Origin: Tenodera sinensis
Taxonomy: Eukaryota; Arthropoda; Insecta; Mantodea; Mantidae
Direction of reading: 5' to 3'
NCBI GenBank assembly: GCA_030765045.1
Contig: CM060965.1
Span: forward strand, 19,916,085-19,980,084
Length of the DNA stretch: 64,000 nt
Part shown: positions 52,961-63,692 of the stretch, piece by piece
Position numbering within the stretch: position 1 is the first letter of the stretch
How the letters are laid out: each line of letters starts with the position of its first letter
Notes under the pieces: generated by a model
Told to the model about the DNA's origin: nothing
The model's database searches: none
What the model saw: only the letters and a program-made list of their open reading frames with translations
Made by a program: the position numbers and the translations under genes

Positions 52961-53539
52961 ACAAACTACTCCGTTATTATTAGTACTGCCTGCTTCAACT
53001 GGTACCATACTTTACTCATGTTTTATTCAGCACCATTGTGGCACATCGGTAAAATCTAATATTTCTGTAGTGTCCGAGTACACAAACTAATAGACGGAAG
53101 GAGGGCACGGAATTTCTGATTTGTTTCTGTTGGATTCACAGATTTTGGTCACCGGAATAGGTAAATGTAATGACTGAGTAAATCACTAAGCCAAGCTATT
53201 GCAGAAACAGGATATTAGCAAATGAGCTTCATTCACAACTCAGTTAACGATGCATGTTACCTATATGTATAATGCTCCTTCCATTGCTCTGTATGGTTTC
53301 ACTGAGACATAACAGTCTATGGAATGTTGCATTAAATAACTCACTAAAACCCAGTCAAGGTCAGCAATGTCCAACCCTGTCTCTTTGGAGACGCTTACGT
53401 AATTAGCGGCTAGAACTTCACCTCCTCCTTCAGTCGAAGGGTGAATCTAGTAGTGCCTGTGACGTGTAGACTCACATCCAGACAGCTAGTAGGTATCCAG
53501 TAACGACAAAAAGCAGACGATTCCAAGGTAGTTTCTACC
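52961..53539. other. Unassigned segment
   Basis: No frame over 60 codons. Nothing is recognised. Confidence 0.4.
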
Positions 53540-54005
53540 TCTTAACTTGAATTTTCTGGGAATGTCGTCAGAAGACATTCTGGATAATTTTTGCATAAAT
53601 GGTAAACAGTAAGTGACAGACAAAAGCTTATTAAATACAAAATGTGGATCTCGTTAAAACACATAATTTGTCAAATATATATATTTTTCCTTTTGAATGA
53701 ACTATTTCCAAAATATTCTTTATTTGTTTGAATTTGCCAATCCATATACATTTTCTTAAATAGCAATATGTTATTCGTTTTTAATCTCTTGCTCATGCCA
53801 AAAAACGGAATTTGAAAGCCATCGCATAGCAACCAGCTCTTAAAACGTTTCACTGTCCTTAAAGTCTACTGTATTCCCATATTCCCCTTGCATCTACAAG
53901 AAAATTAGCAATAAGATAATTTCTGAAAATGCTTATGTCGATTGAAATGAAGTATATAGAGAAATAAGCATTTACAAGAATAGTTTATAAGTATAGCTTT
54001 ACATA
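53540..54005 (-). repeat. Family X, left half
   Basis: In plus coordinates aacttgaattttctggg, tttgcataaatggtaaac, tctactgtattcccatattccccttgc and agcaataagataatttctg match. The final GAGAAAGT terminus is degraded. Confidence 0.75.
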
Positions 54006-54964
54006 TGTTTACGAACAGAGTTTCTTTTAATTGAACTATATTAAAAGTGTATATCCCAATAGGTTACGCTTGATGGATCTTCTTAAGGCTATGCACTTGG
54101 ATTTTGTCGCCAAAGATTGATAAGACTTCTTAAATGTAAGCAGTATCAAAGAAGTTACTAATGAACACATGTTTATCGCATAAGGTTTGAAAGAGCTTTC
54201 GTAAATCAAAGGCAACGTGCAACACAGTGCACGAGTAGCACAGTCCGTGTAAAATGGAAGGAGGTAACTCCAACCTCCATTCTTTTCCCAAACGCTGGAC
54301 ACAGCTGGTCAAGGTATATCAAGAAATTATTGAACGCACTTGGATACCACCGAGTCCTATCCATAATTAATGCAAATAAAATAGAAGAATCCGTGTTTTA
54401 AAGGTCGAGTGAGTGTGTCACATCTAAGCCTTGAGATTATTTAGTCACAACATTTTAGAACCAACATCTTGACAGCATTCTGTTGGCGTGGCAATGTGAA
54501 CGAACAATGCCAGTACTTGGACCATGTAACGCTATCTTAGCGTGGCATTCTGTGAACAAACCCTCACAGGAAAGATAATTTGTTGTAGTAAGGAAAACTT
54601 TTGTGTCCTTGTGTCTGTTTCTGACACAGAGAAGAGATAATGGCGCGATGAGAGACAGCTCTTGGCTGCCATGGTCCGTACAGCATCTCCCAGGCGAGAC
54701 GTGCGGAGATGGTAAACTGTAGCAAACTGCATTACCTGCTCTCAAACGCTCTTCATGAGTAAACGCATCACAATGAAAAACTTCTCAAATGTTGAATGGA
54801 AGCTGCTTAAAAAGATCTGATGTCAATGTATTTTTGCTTCACACAAGGACAAGTGTTGGAACGCGGAATCAGGTTCAAAAATTTAGGCCTTCCGTGCTAC
54901 CAAGGTAACATGCCAGCACAACATTAAATTCCCCAACCGACTCGCACTTTTCTTCCAATAAATA
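54006..54964. other. Unassigned segment
   Basis: Overlapping minus-strand frames (54036-54302, 54455-54745) have no recognisable domain. No repeat module is seen. Confidence 0.4.
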
Positions 54965-55195
54965 GCAAGAAATGCAATTTATGTTTGACATAAATTGGTA
55001 CTTTAAAAATAATCTGTATTTCTATGTACTAAGCTTTTGCCTATTCCTTTATGGTTTACCAATACAAAAATCAATTAGAATGGAGAGGACTTCATCCTCT
55101 TCCCAAAAAATTCAAGATGTACATTTTGGAAGTATTTTCTTTTTCGAACGGAGGAAAAATCCGTTTATGGACTTTCACTATGTTGTGGGAGGGGG
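54965..55195 (+). repeat. Family X, middle fragment
   Basis: aatctgtatttctatgtac, tttatggtttaccaatac and aaaattcaagatgtacattttg match the centre of X. The frames across it are by-products. Confidence 0.6.
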
Positions 55196-55555
55196 GGCAC
55201 AGTAGAGAGTGTCGGCTTAGCCGCTATGGCATTACACCACTAAAAAACCTCCACTGGAAATAAAGGATATAGAGGTAGAAAGGAAAGAAGTAATTCAGGG
55301 TGAAAATGAGGCAGTACCGCTATTGCACCTGCGGATTGGTGGTATGGGAATACTGGCAGACTACAGGGGACCAAAGCCAAGTGAATGAAGGGTGCTAGGA
55401 CACAATCATGACCGAAGCCCCGATTCAGAAGTGTGCCCCCGAGGGGGCGAGCCTGTATGGGTAGTAGTTCTTGGAAGAATGTTGAATTTCAATCAAAATA
55501 ATTAAGTGCGTTGTTGAAAGAAATCAAACATTGTTTATGTAAAGTTGCAGGTTTC

Positions 55556-55557
<2 letters not shown>
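55196..55557. other. Unassigned segment
   Basis: Less AT-rich, with gtgcccccgagggggcgagcc, a 7-bp palindromic patch. It may be another retroposon body but has no second copy here. Confidence 0.35.

Positions 55558-55641
<84 letters not shown>
55558..55641 (+). repeat. (TTA)n microsatellite, about 28 units
   Basis: Uninterrupted trinucleotide array directly upstream of family F copy 4. It could be the tail of a lost retroposon, as for SINE C copy 1. Confidence 0.95.
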
Positions 55642-55643
<2 letters not shown>

Positions 55644-55699
55644 TCACGACGTAACATCTTTGGAGAACTTAAAATACAAAGTCTCTATTTATCCAACAT

Positions 55700-56040
55700 T
55701 TCGTTTTAGTACTGGCTACTAGAAGTGATTAATGGTGGAATCCAAATTTCAATCCGCTCGCCATGCATTTTGTTGCAGCCAGCCTAGTGAAGTGGGATCA
55801 TGAGCTTGATGAAGGATTGCCACCAGATAAGGTCTGGTCTAACATAGCACAGTATACAAAACTCATTTAGTCTGTAATCTTACGCTAAATATGATGCAAT
55901 TGAATTTAATACTTTGCCATGTCCGTGGTGAAAGTCCCTAACACTTTGAATCTGCACACAAAGCCGTATGAGTTAAGTGCTAAAAAGGTCCCCGCTCCCG
56001 TACATTTTACGGACAAGCCGTAAAAGCTAGCAAGTGTGCA
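55700..56040 (+). repeat. Family F copy 4, most complete
   Basis: ttgttgcagccagcctagtg, gatcatgagcttgatgaaggattgcc, actttgaatctgcacac and ccccgctcccgtacattttacgg are in order. TTTTACGG (56005-56012) and CCGTAAAA (56018-56025) form a perfect terminal stem with a 5-nt loop. Confidence 0.8.
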
Positions 56041-56469
56041 CGCCTGTTAACTAGGTTCAGAAACTGTGAGGGTGACGTCCTCAAGGGTAGCGCCGCTTGG
56101 TGTACTTCTATTTATTTCTTTGTCAACATTTCAAGTACCTACTTTATGTTAGAGTTAGAACGTCTACGAACGTCTCGCATTTCAGCATAGAGCAAAGGTG
56201 CGGCATGGCGGCCGCAAACCTGAAATGATTCTCTGTCTGCCAACTGTATGACGAATGACATGCAATTATAGATAGATGTCTGACAGTTCTCCAGGACCGA
56301 GGGATTGCAGGTGATTTCCATGCACAGTACGCACTCATTTGTCACAGTACAACCAATACCTAATGCTTTAAGTTTGTATTTCTTCTGTTATTTCAAAAAC
56401 TATCGGAAATAGTAATCGCACCACAGTGAAGCGAAGTCCAGACTAGGTGGAAAAATGATAATTAGTCAT
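56041..56469. other. Unassigned segment
   Basis: Two overlapping minus-strand frames near 56140-56345 are unrecognised. Confidence 0.4.
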
Positions 56470-56589
56470 TACTTTCTCGACTGCGTAAAGTAGAAGTACA
56501 GTATTCCACCCAAAAATTTGATGTCGAGATTTCACTGGAAATATGTTTTGAGGCCCCCTGAATCCAAAAAGAGCATTTTTAGAAAAAGG

Positions 56590-56676
<87 letters not shown>

Positions 56677-57230
56677 CAGTCTGTGAACAGCATAACTCAA
56701 AAACGAAAAATCGGTTAAAAACCAAAGTTGGTATTTAATATCTTTCAAAGATTCGACGCGAAGATATTGAAGAGAATTCCTTTGCACGGAACATATTTTC
56801 TCTAACGATTATGATTAAATGCCATATGTTTAAAATATTGTATGGTAAATGAAATGTGTATTTTGAATTTTCTGGCTATAGCCCGTGTATTCCTGTTTAC
56901 TCTGGATGACTTTTGCATAACTGGTAAACCGTAAGAGAGATCAAATCTTACTATACAAAAAGTAGATCTCATCAAAACACAATTTATGTCCAAATGTTCT
57001 TTTTAATGAATAATTTCGGAGATATTCCTTGTTATTTGTAACTTATACTTCACTCAAATGGAAGGTCGTTATTCACTTTTCTTTTATATCTTAGCCGTGC
57101 AAAGAGAACGGAATCTCCCAGCTTTAAAAGATTTGACTCGCTCAAAGTCCCACATTCCCGTTGCTCCTACAGGGAAATAAGCAATAAGATAATTTCTGCA
57201 AATGTCTATCTCAGCTAACACTACCTATCC
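56470..57230 (-). repeat. Family X with (TG)41, left end lost
   Basis: In plus coordinates attactttctcgactgcg, tccacccaaaaatttgatgtcgag, a pure (TG)n at 56593-56674 where the short seed should be, then cagcataactcaaaaacg and further blocks up to aagcaataagataattt. A deletion of about 55 bp removes the cattttcc block. Confidence 0.88.
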
Positions 57231-58689
57231 TGCTGAACAAACTAGATCCAGTTATAAACACAGTGGGCTGTTAGTTTTTCCCGGATATTTATCATCCAGA
57301 GAATATTTCTACATTATGAACAACAGGAGTTCTTCATAAATTGTTATTAAAAATATTAATTCACATGCTCTTTTAATCTCCCACGTGTCATGGAGGTCAC
57401 TCTTACCATTGCTAAGATACATGAACATTTGAACGCTATGCTATGACAGATTCAAAATTGCAAATTATTTCCGATGTATCCGTTGTACTCGTCTTAGACT
57501 TTCTCCACACAATGGACTCGTTTCTCAAACAATTATGACGTTTAAATTCAACTCATAAAAGGATTTTAGTTTTCTTTCTTTCTTTTCTCCCCCCCCCCCC
57601 CTTTTTTTTCCAGCAAAAACTCTGCAACATTCATATACACAAACTCCCAATCTAATCTATTTCAGCGAGTGTTTTGTGAACTTGCTTGCTGTTTAACAGT
57701 AAAATCTATTATAATTTGGAGTTATAAATCGACTCCATGGTGCGTACCATTTCGGGATTTGGACTCTGACGGAGAATTTAGCAACGACGAATAAGGTTAA
57801 ATATACATAGTGTATTAATATTAAACGCCTGGTTAACACCAAAATGCCATGCATTATTTTTCTCCCTCCTAGCAATCAATGAGCCAATTGTCATTTACCA
57901 CCTTCGTTCGTGACGAAGACATCAGTTGCGTGCTTGAAAAACAACTGACAGTTATAGTACGGCGCACTTTTGATATGTTCGACTTGGGAAAGGATAGCGC
58001 CTGGATAATACAAACAAAAGAAAGCTCTAATTTCATAGTAATCTAAATTTCAAGTTGGCTTCAACCCATTTTTAGGGTAACAGGGGTTGTGCTTGCTCCA
58101 CTGCTTCTAGAAGACAGCTCGAAATACAACTCATCAGCCCGTTTAGGGCAATGGTCTGCAGGATTAAATAAATAGTTGAGAATGACTCAAATTGACTCTG
58201 GCCACATTATGCCGCTCAGCGAGAAAACCGCTTCAGATAACAATTTGCCGATGCTAATGGTATCCAAATCGTGGATCAATGAGCATAGTACAATGACGCT
58301 GTCAGATGAAAAGAGAAAACAAAAGGCTTAAAAGTGAATGGAACGGAGCACAATAGGGACTGGATAGCCACGGAATATGATAAAAAAGGTCGATTTTTTG
58401 TTCCTCCCTTTCCTTGGTCAGCTACCGATGAACTGACTAGTTCCTAGTAAAAAAAGTAACTGCTTTCCACAACCTTCCTGCCTGATGGAAAATGTTCTTT
58501 AAATAGAAATTGTCATTAATTGTTCTAGGTTTCAGATGCTTTTAGATGTTTAAGACTATGAGTTTCGACCGATTTGAACTGCCTTTACAAGTTCCGTATG
58601 AGATAATTACCCCAAATTCTCTTTTCTAGATTCTTAAGCTTCATCTGCGCCATACATATTTATTTACTTCGTCCATAGTTTATATGATA
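57231..58689. other. Longest unassigned stretch
   Basis: AT-rich with a C13 tract (57589-57601) followed by T-runs. No frame over 60 codons beyond one at 57693-57875. No known motif or shared repeat module was found. Confidence 0.4.
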
Positions 58690-59105
58690 CTACGGAGAGG
58701 GACACCTAGTCCACTATGACCTGCAGAGATCCATTGCGGTTGCAACTCCCCACAAAGAAGGGACGAGATGAAGGAACCACAGAAAGCAACTAGCCGCAGA
58801 CAGATAGGCCACAGAAACATACGGAGGTCTAAAAATTTCAGGCTAGAAGAGCGTCCCACTGCTGGTACTGCCTAGAGAGGGCGATCAGTTCGGCACCGCC
58901 ATACACCAGCAAACCTAGCAAGATGAAAAGGAAACGACAAAGGGAAATTATGGAAAGGAATTCGTGGTAGACTAGAAACCATTCCAGCATTTGCCTATCC
59001 ACCAGGTAAAACGAAAAACTCAAGATCAGAGAGGGCAGTTGACCAGAATCGAACCCAGTATCTCCTGAATGGCAGCCCCACATCTTACTGTGGAGTCATC
59101 TCCCT
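58690..59105 (-). repeat. SINE H copy 2 (tRNA-derived)
   Basis: On the minus strand from about 59105 the head has GATGACTCCACAGTAAG and box B GGGTTCGATTCTG, followed by a long body (ctggatagg-like blocks, then ccacagaaacatacgg in plus coordinates) shared with copy 1. At over 400 bp it is long for a SINE. Confidence 0.65.
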
Positions 59106-59134
59106 CTCTCCTTCTATTCTTAGTTGTTTCTCAG

Positions 59135-59260
59135 AGACAATATGGTATTTCAAACGCACCACATAGCAACTCGTTTTTAACAATATGAACATCGCTTCAG
59201 ATTCCTGACCTCCCCCTTGTACCTGTAAAGAAGCGTGTAATAGTTTATAGATACTTAGAT
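59135..59260 (-). repeat. Family X fragment
   Basis: In plus coordinates tatttcaaacgcaccacatagcaac, aacatcgcttcagattcc and cccccttgtacctgtaaag match the block around aaaagatttgactatcgc...ccccttgcacctac. Confidence 0.5.
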
Positions 59261-59417
59261 ATCAGATCTTACATAATGATAAACACTCACAGCCTTTCTT
59301 AATGCTGTTATAAATTCCACAAAACTGCACTCCTTTGCAATTGCAGTTTAGTTCCATAAAATTCACATAAGAGACCAATATCACTTCAAATGTGTGCCAA
59401 TTTTTGTTTGTTTATAT

Positions 59418-59809
59418 TGTAACGGATGGCAACGTGTACTTAAGTGTTCACCAGCGATTAGTGGGAGCGGGAGAGTGGTGCATCGCTCTCCCCGACTAAA
59501 TACTAAGAACGCGTTTGAGGCGCAACCAGATAATCGTGGATGCTTCTTTCCCCTACCTCCTGCGAACATTGTGGAACTCTCCGAGGGTTATATGCGAGTA
59601 CTCGCGAGGAAGTTTGTCATTCAGTGAGAGCTGCTCGGCGTGGAATTAGTAAAGTTCAGTGTTCGATACTCCTGCGAGTGAAGCGAAAGGAAGAGGCTAA
59701 CTTGCGTGTGATTCATCCCACTACGTACAAAATAAAGCAAAGTGACAATGAAGACTGAAGTAAGTTTGCACTAGTAAATAAGTGGCATTTGAAACTGAAT
59801 AAGGTAACA
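59418..59809 (+). mobile_element. Solo LTR, 392 bp
   Basis: TGTAACGGATGG to GGTAACA, flanked by ATAT on both sides (59414-59417 and 59810-59813). A TATAT box (59589-59593), an initiator-like TCAGTG about 30 bases downstream and AATAAA (59731-59736) give a normal U3-R-U5 order. The 4-bp duplication agrees in length with the other solo LTR, but ATAT is low complexity and could be chance. Short frames across it are incidental. Confidence 0.55.
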
Positions 59810-59813
59810 ATAT

Positions 59814-60394
59814 TTTTTATAAACCTGAGGATGTAAATTAAAACTATGACAGCCTGGATTGCTACTTTCTGTTCCAGAGTTTTACTGTGATATTTGAGAA
59901 CAGGTTTCCATGGCAACAAAAGCAGATGACATCTAATATCTCTCTAAACCCAGCACGGACACTGCTATATTTATGCCATATCCTGCGCCAGTAAACACTT
60001 CTGGTAAAGTTCATGACCTACGAAGTTAAACAGTAGTCGGATACTACAGCACTGGCTATGCAAACACGAGTAAGTGAAAGTCATTGCATATTCAGCGAGT
60101 CAAAATGTATGCAGCGAACGGGATCCATTGAGATAACTTTTCTGGCTGCCCTCTAACCAAAGTTATGCCTAGCGCCGCTAAAAAGAGAGAAGCGCATAAA
60201 CAAAACACAAACAGCTCCGACATCGCACAAGTCCAAGTTACATTTGCTCTCTTAACAGGAAACAGTTGCACGGCTATCTTTCGCAACGATCACCCACTAC
60301 ATTCAACTTTCATTAATTTAAGTAACAGATTTTTCTCAAACGTACTGCTTGAACTTAGTAAATATGTATTACATTCATGTGAACTTCTTTCCCA
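59814..60394. other. Unassigned segment
   Basis: AT-rich. A faint resemblance to the 5S rRNA internal region (cgaagttaaaca, near 60018) was not accepted as a feature. Confidence 0.4.
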
Positions 60395-60800
60395 ACCTTG
60401 AGCAAATTATTCTTAAAAACCTTATTGTTGTATGTACTTTATGTTAATGGAGATAAACATTTGCAAAAATGTTTTCATTATAAGGGCGTGCAGAATACTA
60501 AACTGATAGTTACATCTTTTTCTTTGCATGGGAGACGGAAGAAAGGATAGACTCAAAAACTTTGGTATTTGAAAAATGATACCAATAAAGCGTTTGAGAG
60601 TTAAAGGAAATCCACCCACAATGAAGACGTCACAGGCGTCAAGATACACATTTTATTATTCATGTAAATAAGATTTACATAAGTTGGTATTTTAATTAAA
60701 ATCGACAGCCATTTTTGGGAAAATCTAAAATAAGGAAAATATGTTCTATGTATAGGGTAGTTTGGGGTGGGTCTTTCCTGAATATCTTAATGTGTGTAAT
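60395..60800 (+). repeat. Family X, decayed copy
   Basis: ttatgttaatggagataaacatttgc, ataagttggtattttaattaaaatcg, tctatgtatagggtagtttggggtggg and atcttaatgtgtgtaata retain X order. Confidence 0.55.
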
Positions 60801-61319
60801 ACAATAGTATATAGCAGAAGCATTCTTACACAGGGTGTGTTTTTATACACTCCCCAAATGATTATCTAGAGAACAACACCTTTACAACAGAGTAGTGATG
60901 GTAAATGCACCTATATTTAGGTGGAAAAACATTTATATTAGTTACATTTTATTTAGTGCATATTTACACGGCAATTTCATGGTCAGCACACCTTTCTTTT
61001 CTTTTAATGGGAATCAGGTTTAGATTTTGCCCACTAAAGCAAACAACTTTTGTCTGAAACATTTATATTAAACCATTGCATAGAATACTACAGAAATAAG
61101 AACAAATTCTTAACGTTAATATACTGAAAGACTAAGTGAATACAACACAAACGCATTAGGTTTATTCCAAACTTCTTAAATATTTCACGAAATACCCTAC
61201 ATTTGTTTAAAAATGCAAATATCTTAAAAGGTATCGTATTTTTAAGGTTCAAAATGCCTATGCTGAAATCCCGGTGCCGAATTTTTAGGTAAGTGGCAGA
61301 ATAAAAATAATCTGATAGG
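60801..61319. other. Unassigned segment
   Basis: acacagggtgtgtttttatacactcccc near 60832 resembles a transposon terminus or short hairpin, but no partner end was found. Confidence 0.35.
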
Positions 61320-61815
61320 TTATGTCCACGTGAGTTTGCTCACTCTTGTATAAACTATTACTTTTTTTTATCTGCGTCTTATTAATCGAAATAAAGTTTC
61401 ATTACATATTTACACATTTCAATCTAGATATAAGATTATAGTACGCTACAGAGACAGTCAGATTGTCTCTTTGAATGACCGCCGGGGAGAAAAGGCGATA
61501 TCGTTCAAATGGTTAACGTTAACCCCCTCCCCCCCCAAAAAAAAGGTCTCTAGGGTTATTTTTGACAAAATAAACCATAACGAATTTTTTTCCATGTAAA
61601 GAGAAATTTGGGGTGGAGAATTTTCCTATAAAATCTTCCTGTCGCATCCTTGGATCCAATTTTTCGTTTTTGAGTTGTTATTCTCGCTCACACGGTGAGG
61701 GGGGGGGGGGGCGGGGGCAGTGACTCACATTTCAAAATATGTACTTGCATATTTCCGGCGAAATCTCGATATCGAATTATTGGATGGAGTACAATACCTT
61801 CTCTACTACTACCAA
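61320..61815 (+). repeat. Family X, decayed copy with G13 tract
   Basis: gtccacgtgagtttgctcactc, tattaatcgaaataaagtttc, ttttttccatgtaaagag, atcttcctgtcgcatccttgga, tttccggcgaaatctcg and ctactaccaaatacgtagc are in X order. G13 (61699-61711) sits at the seed position. Confidence 0.75.
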
Positions 61816-62894
61816 ATACGTAGCAGTGAAAACAAAAATACGATCATTTCACAGTAATTTGAAAATATACTTGTCTGCCAATGTAAAATAAATTTAGCAG
61901 TTTGCCCAAGCGAGATAGCTAATTCTCCATGGAGGAAGTTTTCCAGAGTCCTGCCAATTTTGACACACCTACCATACACAGCCAATAAATGAAGTTAGCT
62001 TTTCCCCTCTTCCAAATTTAGCAGAAGCCTAAAAGCGCTCGATCACTGGTTACGACGTCAGCAAGTCTGGCAGAAACAGAGAAACATCGTGCTCCGCTTT
62101 TACTTGCTCGGTAGGAATGGTTTGCAAGAACGGTGACCTGGTCACGCTGCAGTGCAGTTCCTGAAGCAAAAGTGGAGCAGAACGACTGCCCACGCTCGCT
62201 ACTGGCTGGATTGCGGGGACAAAGAAAATTCGTATCAACTCCTTTTTGTATGCTGTCTCAGACTGCTCCTGCAACTGCATGGAACCTCATCTCAAAGACA
62301 ATTCCATTCTGGGCTCTTTTTTCTCCAAGATACCCATCATTTAACTTTGAGGATTCAAAACAAAAACATTATTCCTCTGGCTATTCCACCATTCTTAGGA
62401 TGACCAAATTTAGAAAATAAAATTCCGGGACACACTTCCTAATGTCTATCGTCAGTGAGATAAAAGGTGATCAGCTCATAAAACAGGACTATGGCCGGCA
62501 CAACATTTAATGGCGGGTATATCAACACAAGATCCAGTCAGAGCCTTGCCGCGTCTTGCGGTGTTGTATATTCAAACATGCTGTAAAACTGGCGATAAAT
62601 ATAATTTGCCCTACAAAATTCATTTGTACACGAAGGATAGTAGTGGTCAGCTATCAGCCTTCATTAAATGTGTCTGTCATAAAATTAAATTGACTGAAGT
62701 TTTGAAAATAAACAATAGTTTTCTTAGTACTAATGCAATTATTGTGGTATGTAAGTTAGCATTATGCACAAAGACAATATTTGTTTATCAATCATTATTG
62801 AAAAGGCTTTTATGTTAAAGTGAGATTGGAATGTTCATGGTTTAATAAAATAAAGAATAGTTCGTCTAGAATACCATTTGAAGAACTAACACAT
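61816..62894. other. Unassigned segment
   Basis: Contains frames of 95 and 83 codons overlapping on one strand (62133-62420) and 102 codons (62510-62818). None shows a recognised domain. The last has a lysine- and cysteine-rich look but no supporting signal. Confidence 0.35.
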
Positions 62895-63435
62895 TTTTAC
62901 TCTCTTTACTTATAGTAAGCAGAGGACGTATTGTATTCCGCTGAAGTATTGAATAACAAGATTTTTCCAATAATACATGCATTGAGACCTCCTGAACAAG
63001 AAAGCAAAACCAAAAGCATTGCAAAGAAAAGGACCATGTGCCTGTTAGCACGAACAAAAAAGCCAGACAAGTACCAAAATCTACTCAAGTTAAAAAATAG
63101 AAATGAATATACAATGTAGATTTATATAAAACGTGCAATTTATGTTTTTGTGGCACTACTGGTCAGTCTCTCCCCCCCCCCCCCCCCTCCCAAGCAAACC
63201 ATCAAGGGACTTAGAGAACGCTGAGAGGAGAGGAAACGGAGTTCAAATCTGGAGCTGTTAAGGACCCTGTCCTCTGCTGTTGTCTCTCCTCAGATATGGC
63301 CACCCTTCGTTTCCTCTCACCTCACCTCTCCTTCCCAGGGAGCCCCGACAAGAAGCAGATAGGGGAACAACATTTTTGTAAATTTATTAAGGCGTAGGGA
63401 AAATCATGTGAACGTAACCCATTCATATCTTTTAA
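62895..63435 (-). repeat. Family X split by repeat G
   Basis: In plus coordinates gtaagcagaggacgtattgtattcc, gcattgagacctcctgaa and gtgcaatttatgttttt form the first part (to about 63165), and gggaaaatcatgtgaacgtaaccc (63398-63421) is the opposite terminus. Confidence 0.55.
63170..63365. repeat. Repeat G copy 2 with C16 tract
   Basis: ggaccctgtcctctg, cgtttcctctcacctcacctctccttcccaggg match 18400-18640. C16 at 63172-63187 opens it. It lies inside an X copy, so it arrived later. Confidence 0.5.
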
Positions 63436-63467
63436 CCTCTATTTCTATTACTTCTGTGTAGTGTTTA

Positions 63468-63692
63468 ACGCCAGCTTTTACTACTACGGCACCGCAGGCG
63501 GTGACACTGATGATATATGGAATGAAGATGGAGCACCGGTGGAATGAGATGGTGGGGGAAACCGGAGAACCCGGAGGAAGCCCGCCCCAGCGCCCCTTCG
63601 TCCATCACGAATCTCACATGCGGTTGCCTGGGGTCGAACCCGGGCCACTTTAGTGAGAAGCAAATGGTCTAACAACTCGGCTACGGCGCGGC
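63468..63692 (-). repeat. SINE B copy 2, with intact promoter boxes
   Basis: On the minus strand the head reads GTAGCCGAGTTGTTAGACC with box B GGGTTCGACCCC. The body (gtccatcacgaatctc, acccggaggaagcccgcc, gcaccgcaggcggtgac in plus coordinates) matches copy 1. The 96-codon frame across it is incidental. Confidence 0.88.

Noticed and set aside
55432..55460. GC-rich gtgcccccgagggggcgag palindrome as a terminator or regulatory hairpin
   Set aside because: A single short stem with no gene nearby; probably part of an unclassified repeat.
58105..58140. Minus-strand CTGATGAG string suggesting a hammerhead ribozyme
   Set aside because: No GAAA box at the required position and no stem pairing.
60010..60060. 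Weak similarity to the 5S rRNA internal control region
   Set aside because: A short match near cgaagttaaaca only; no full 5S or 5S-derived SINE structure.
60830..60860. acacagggtgtgtttttatacactcc as a transposon terminus
   Set aside because: No matching inverted end or target duplication was found within several kb.
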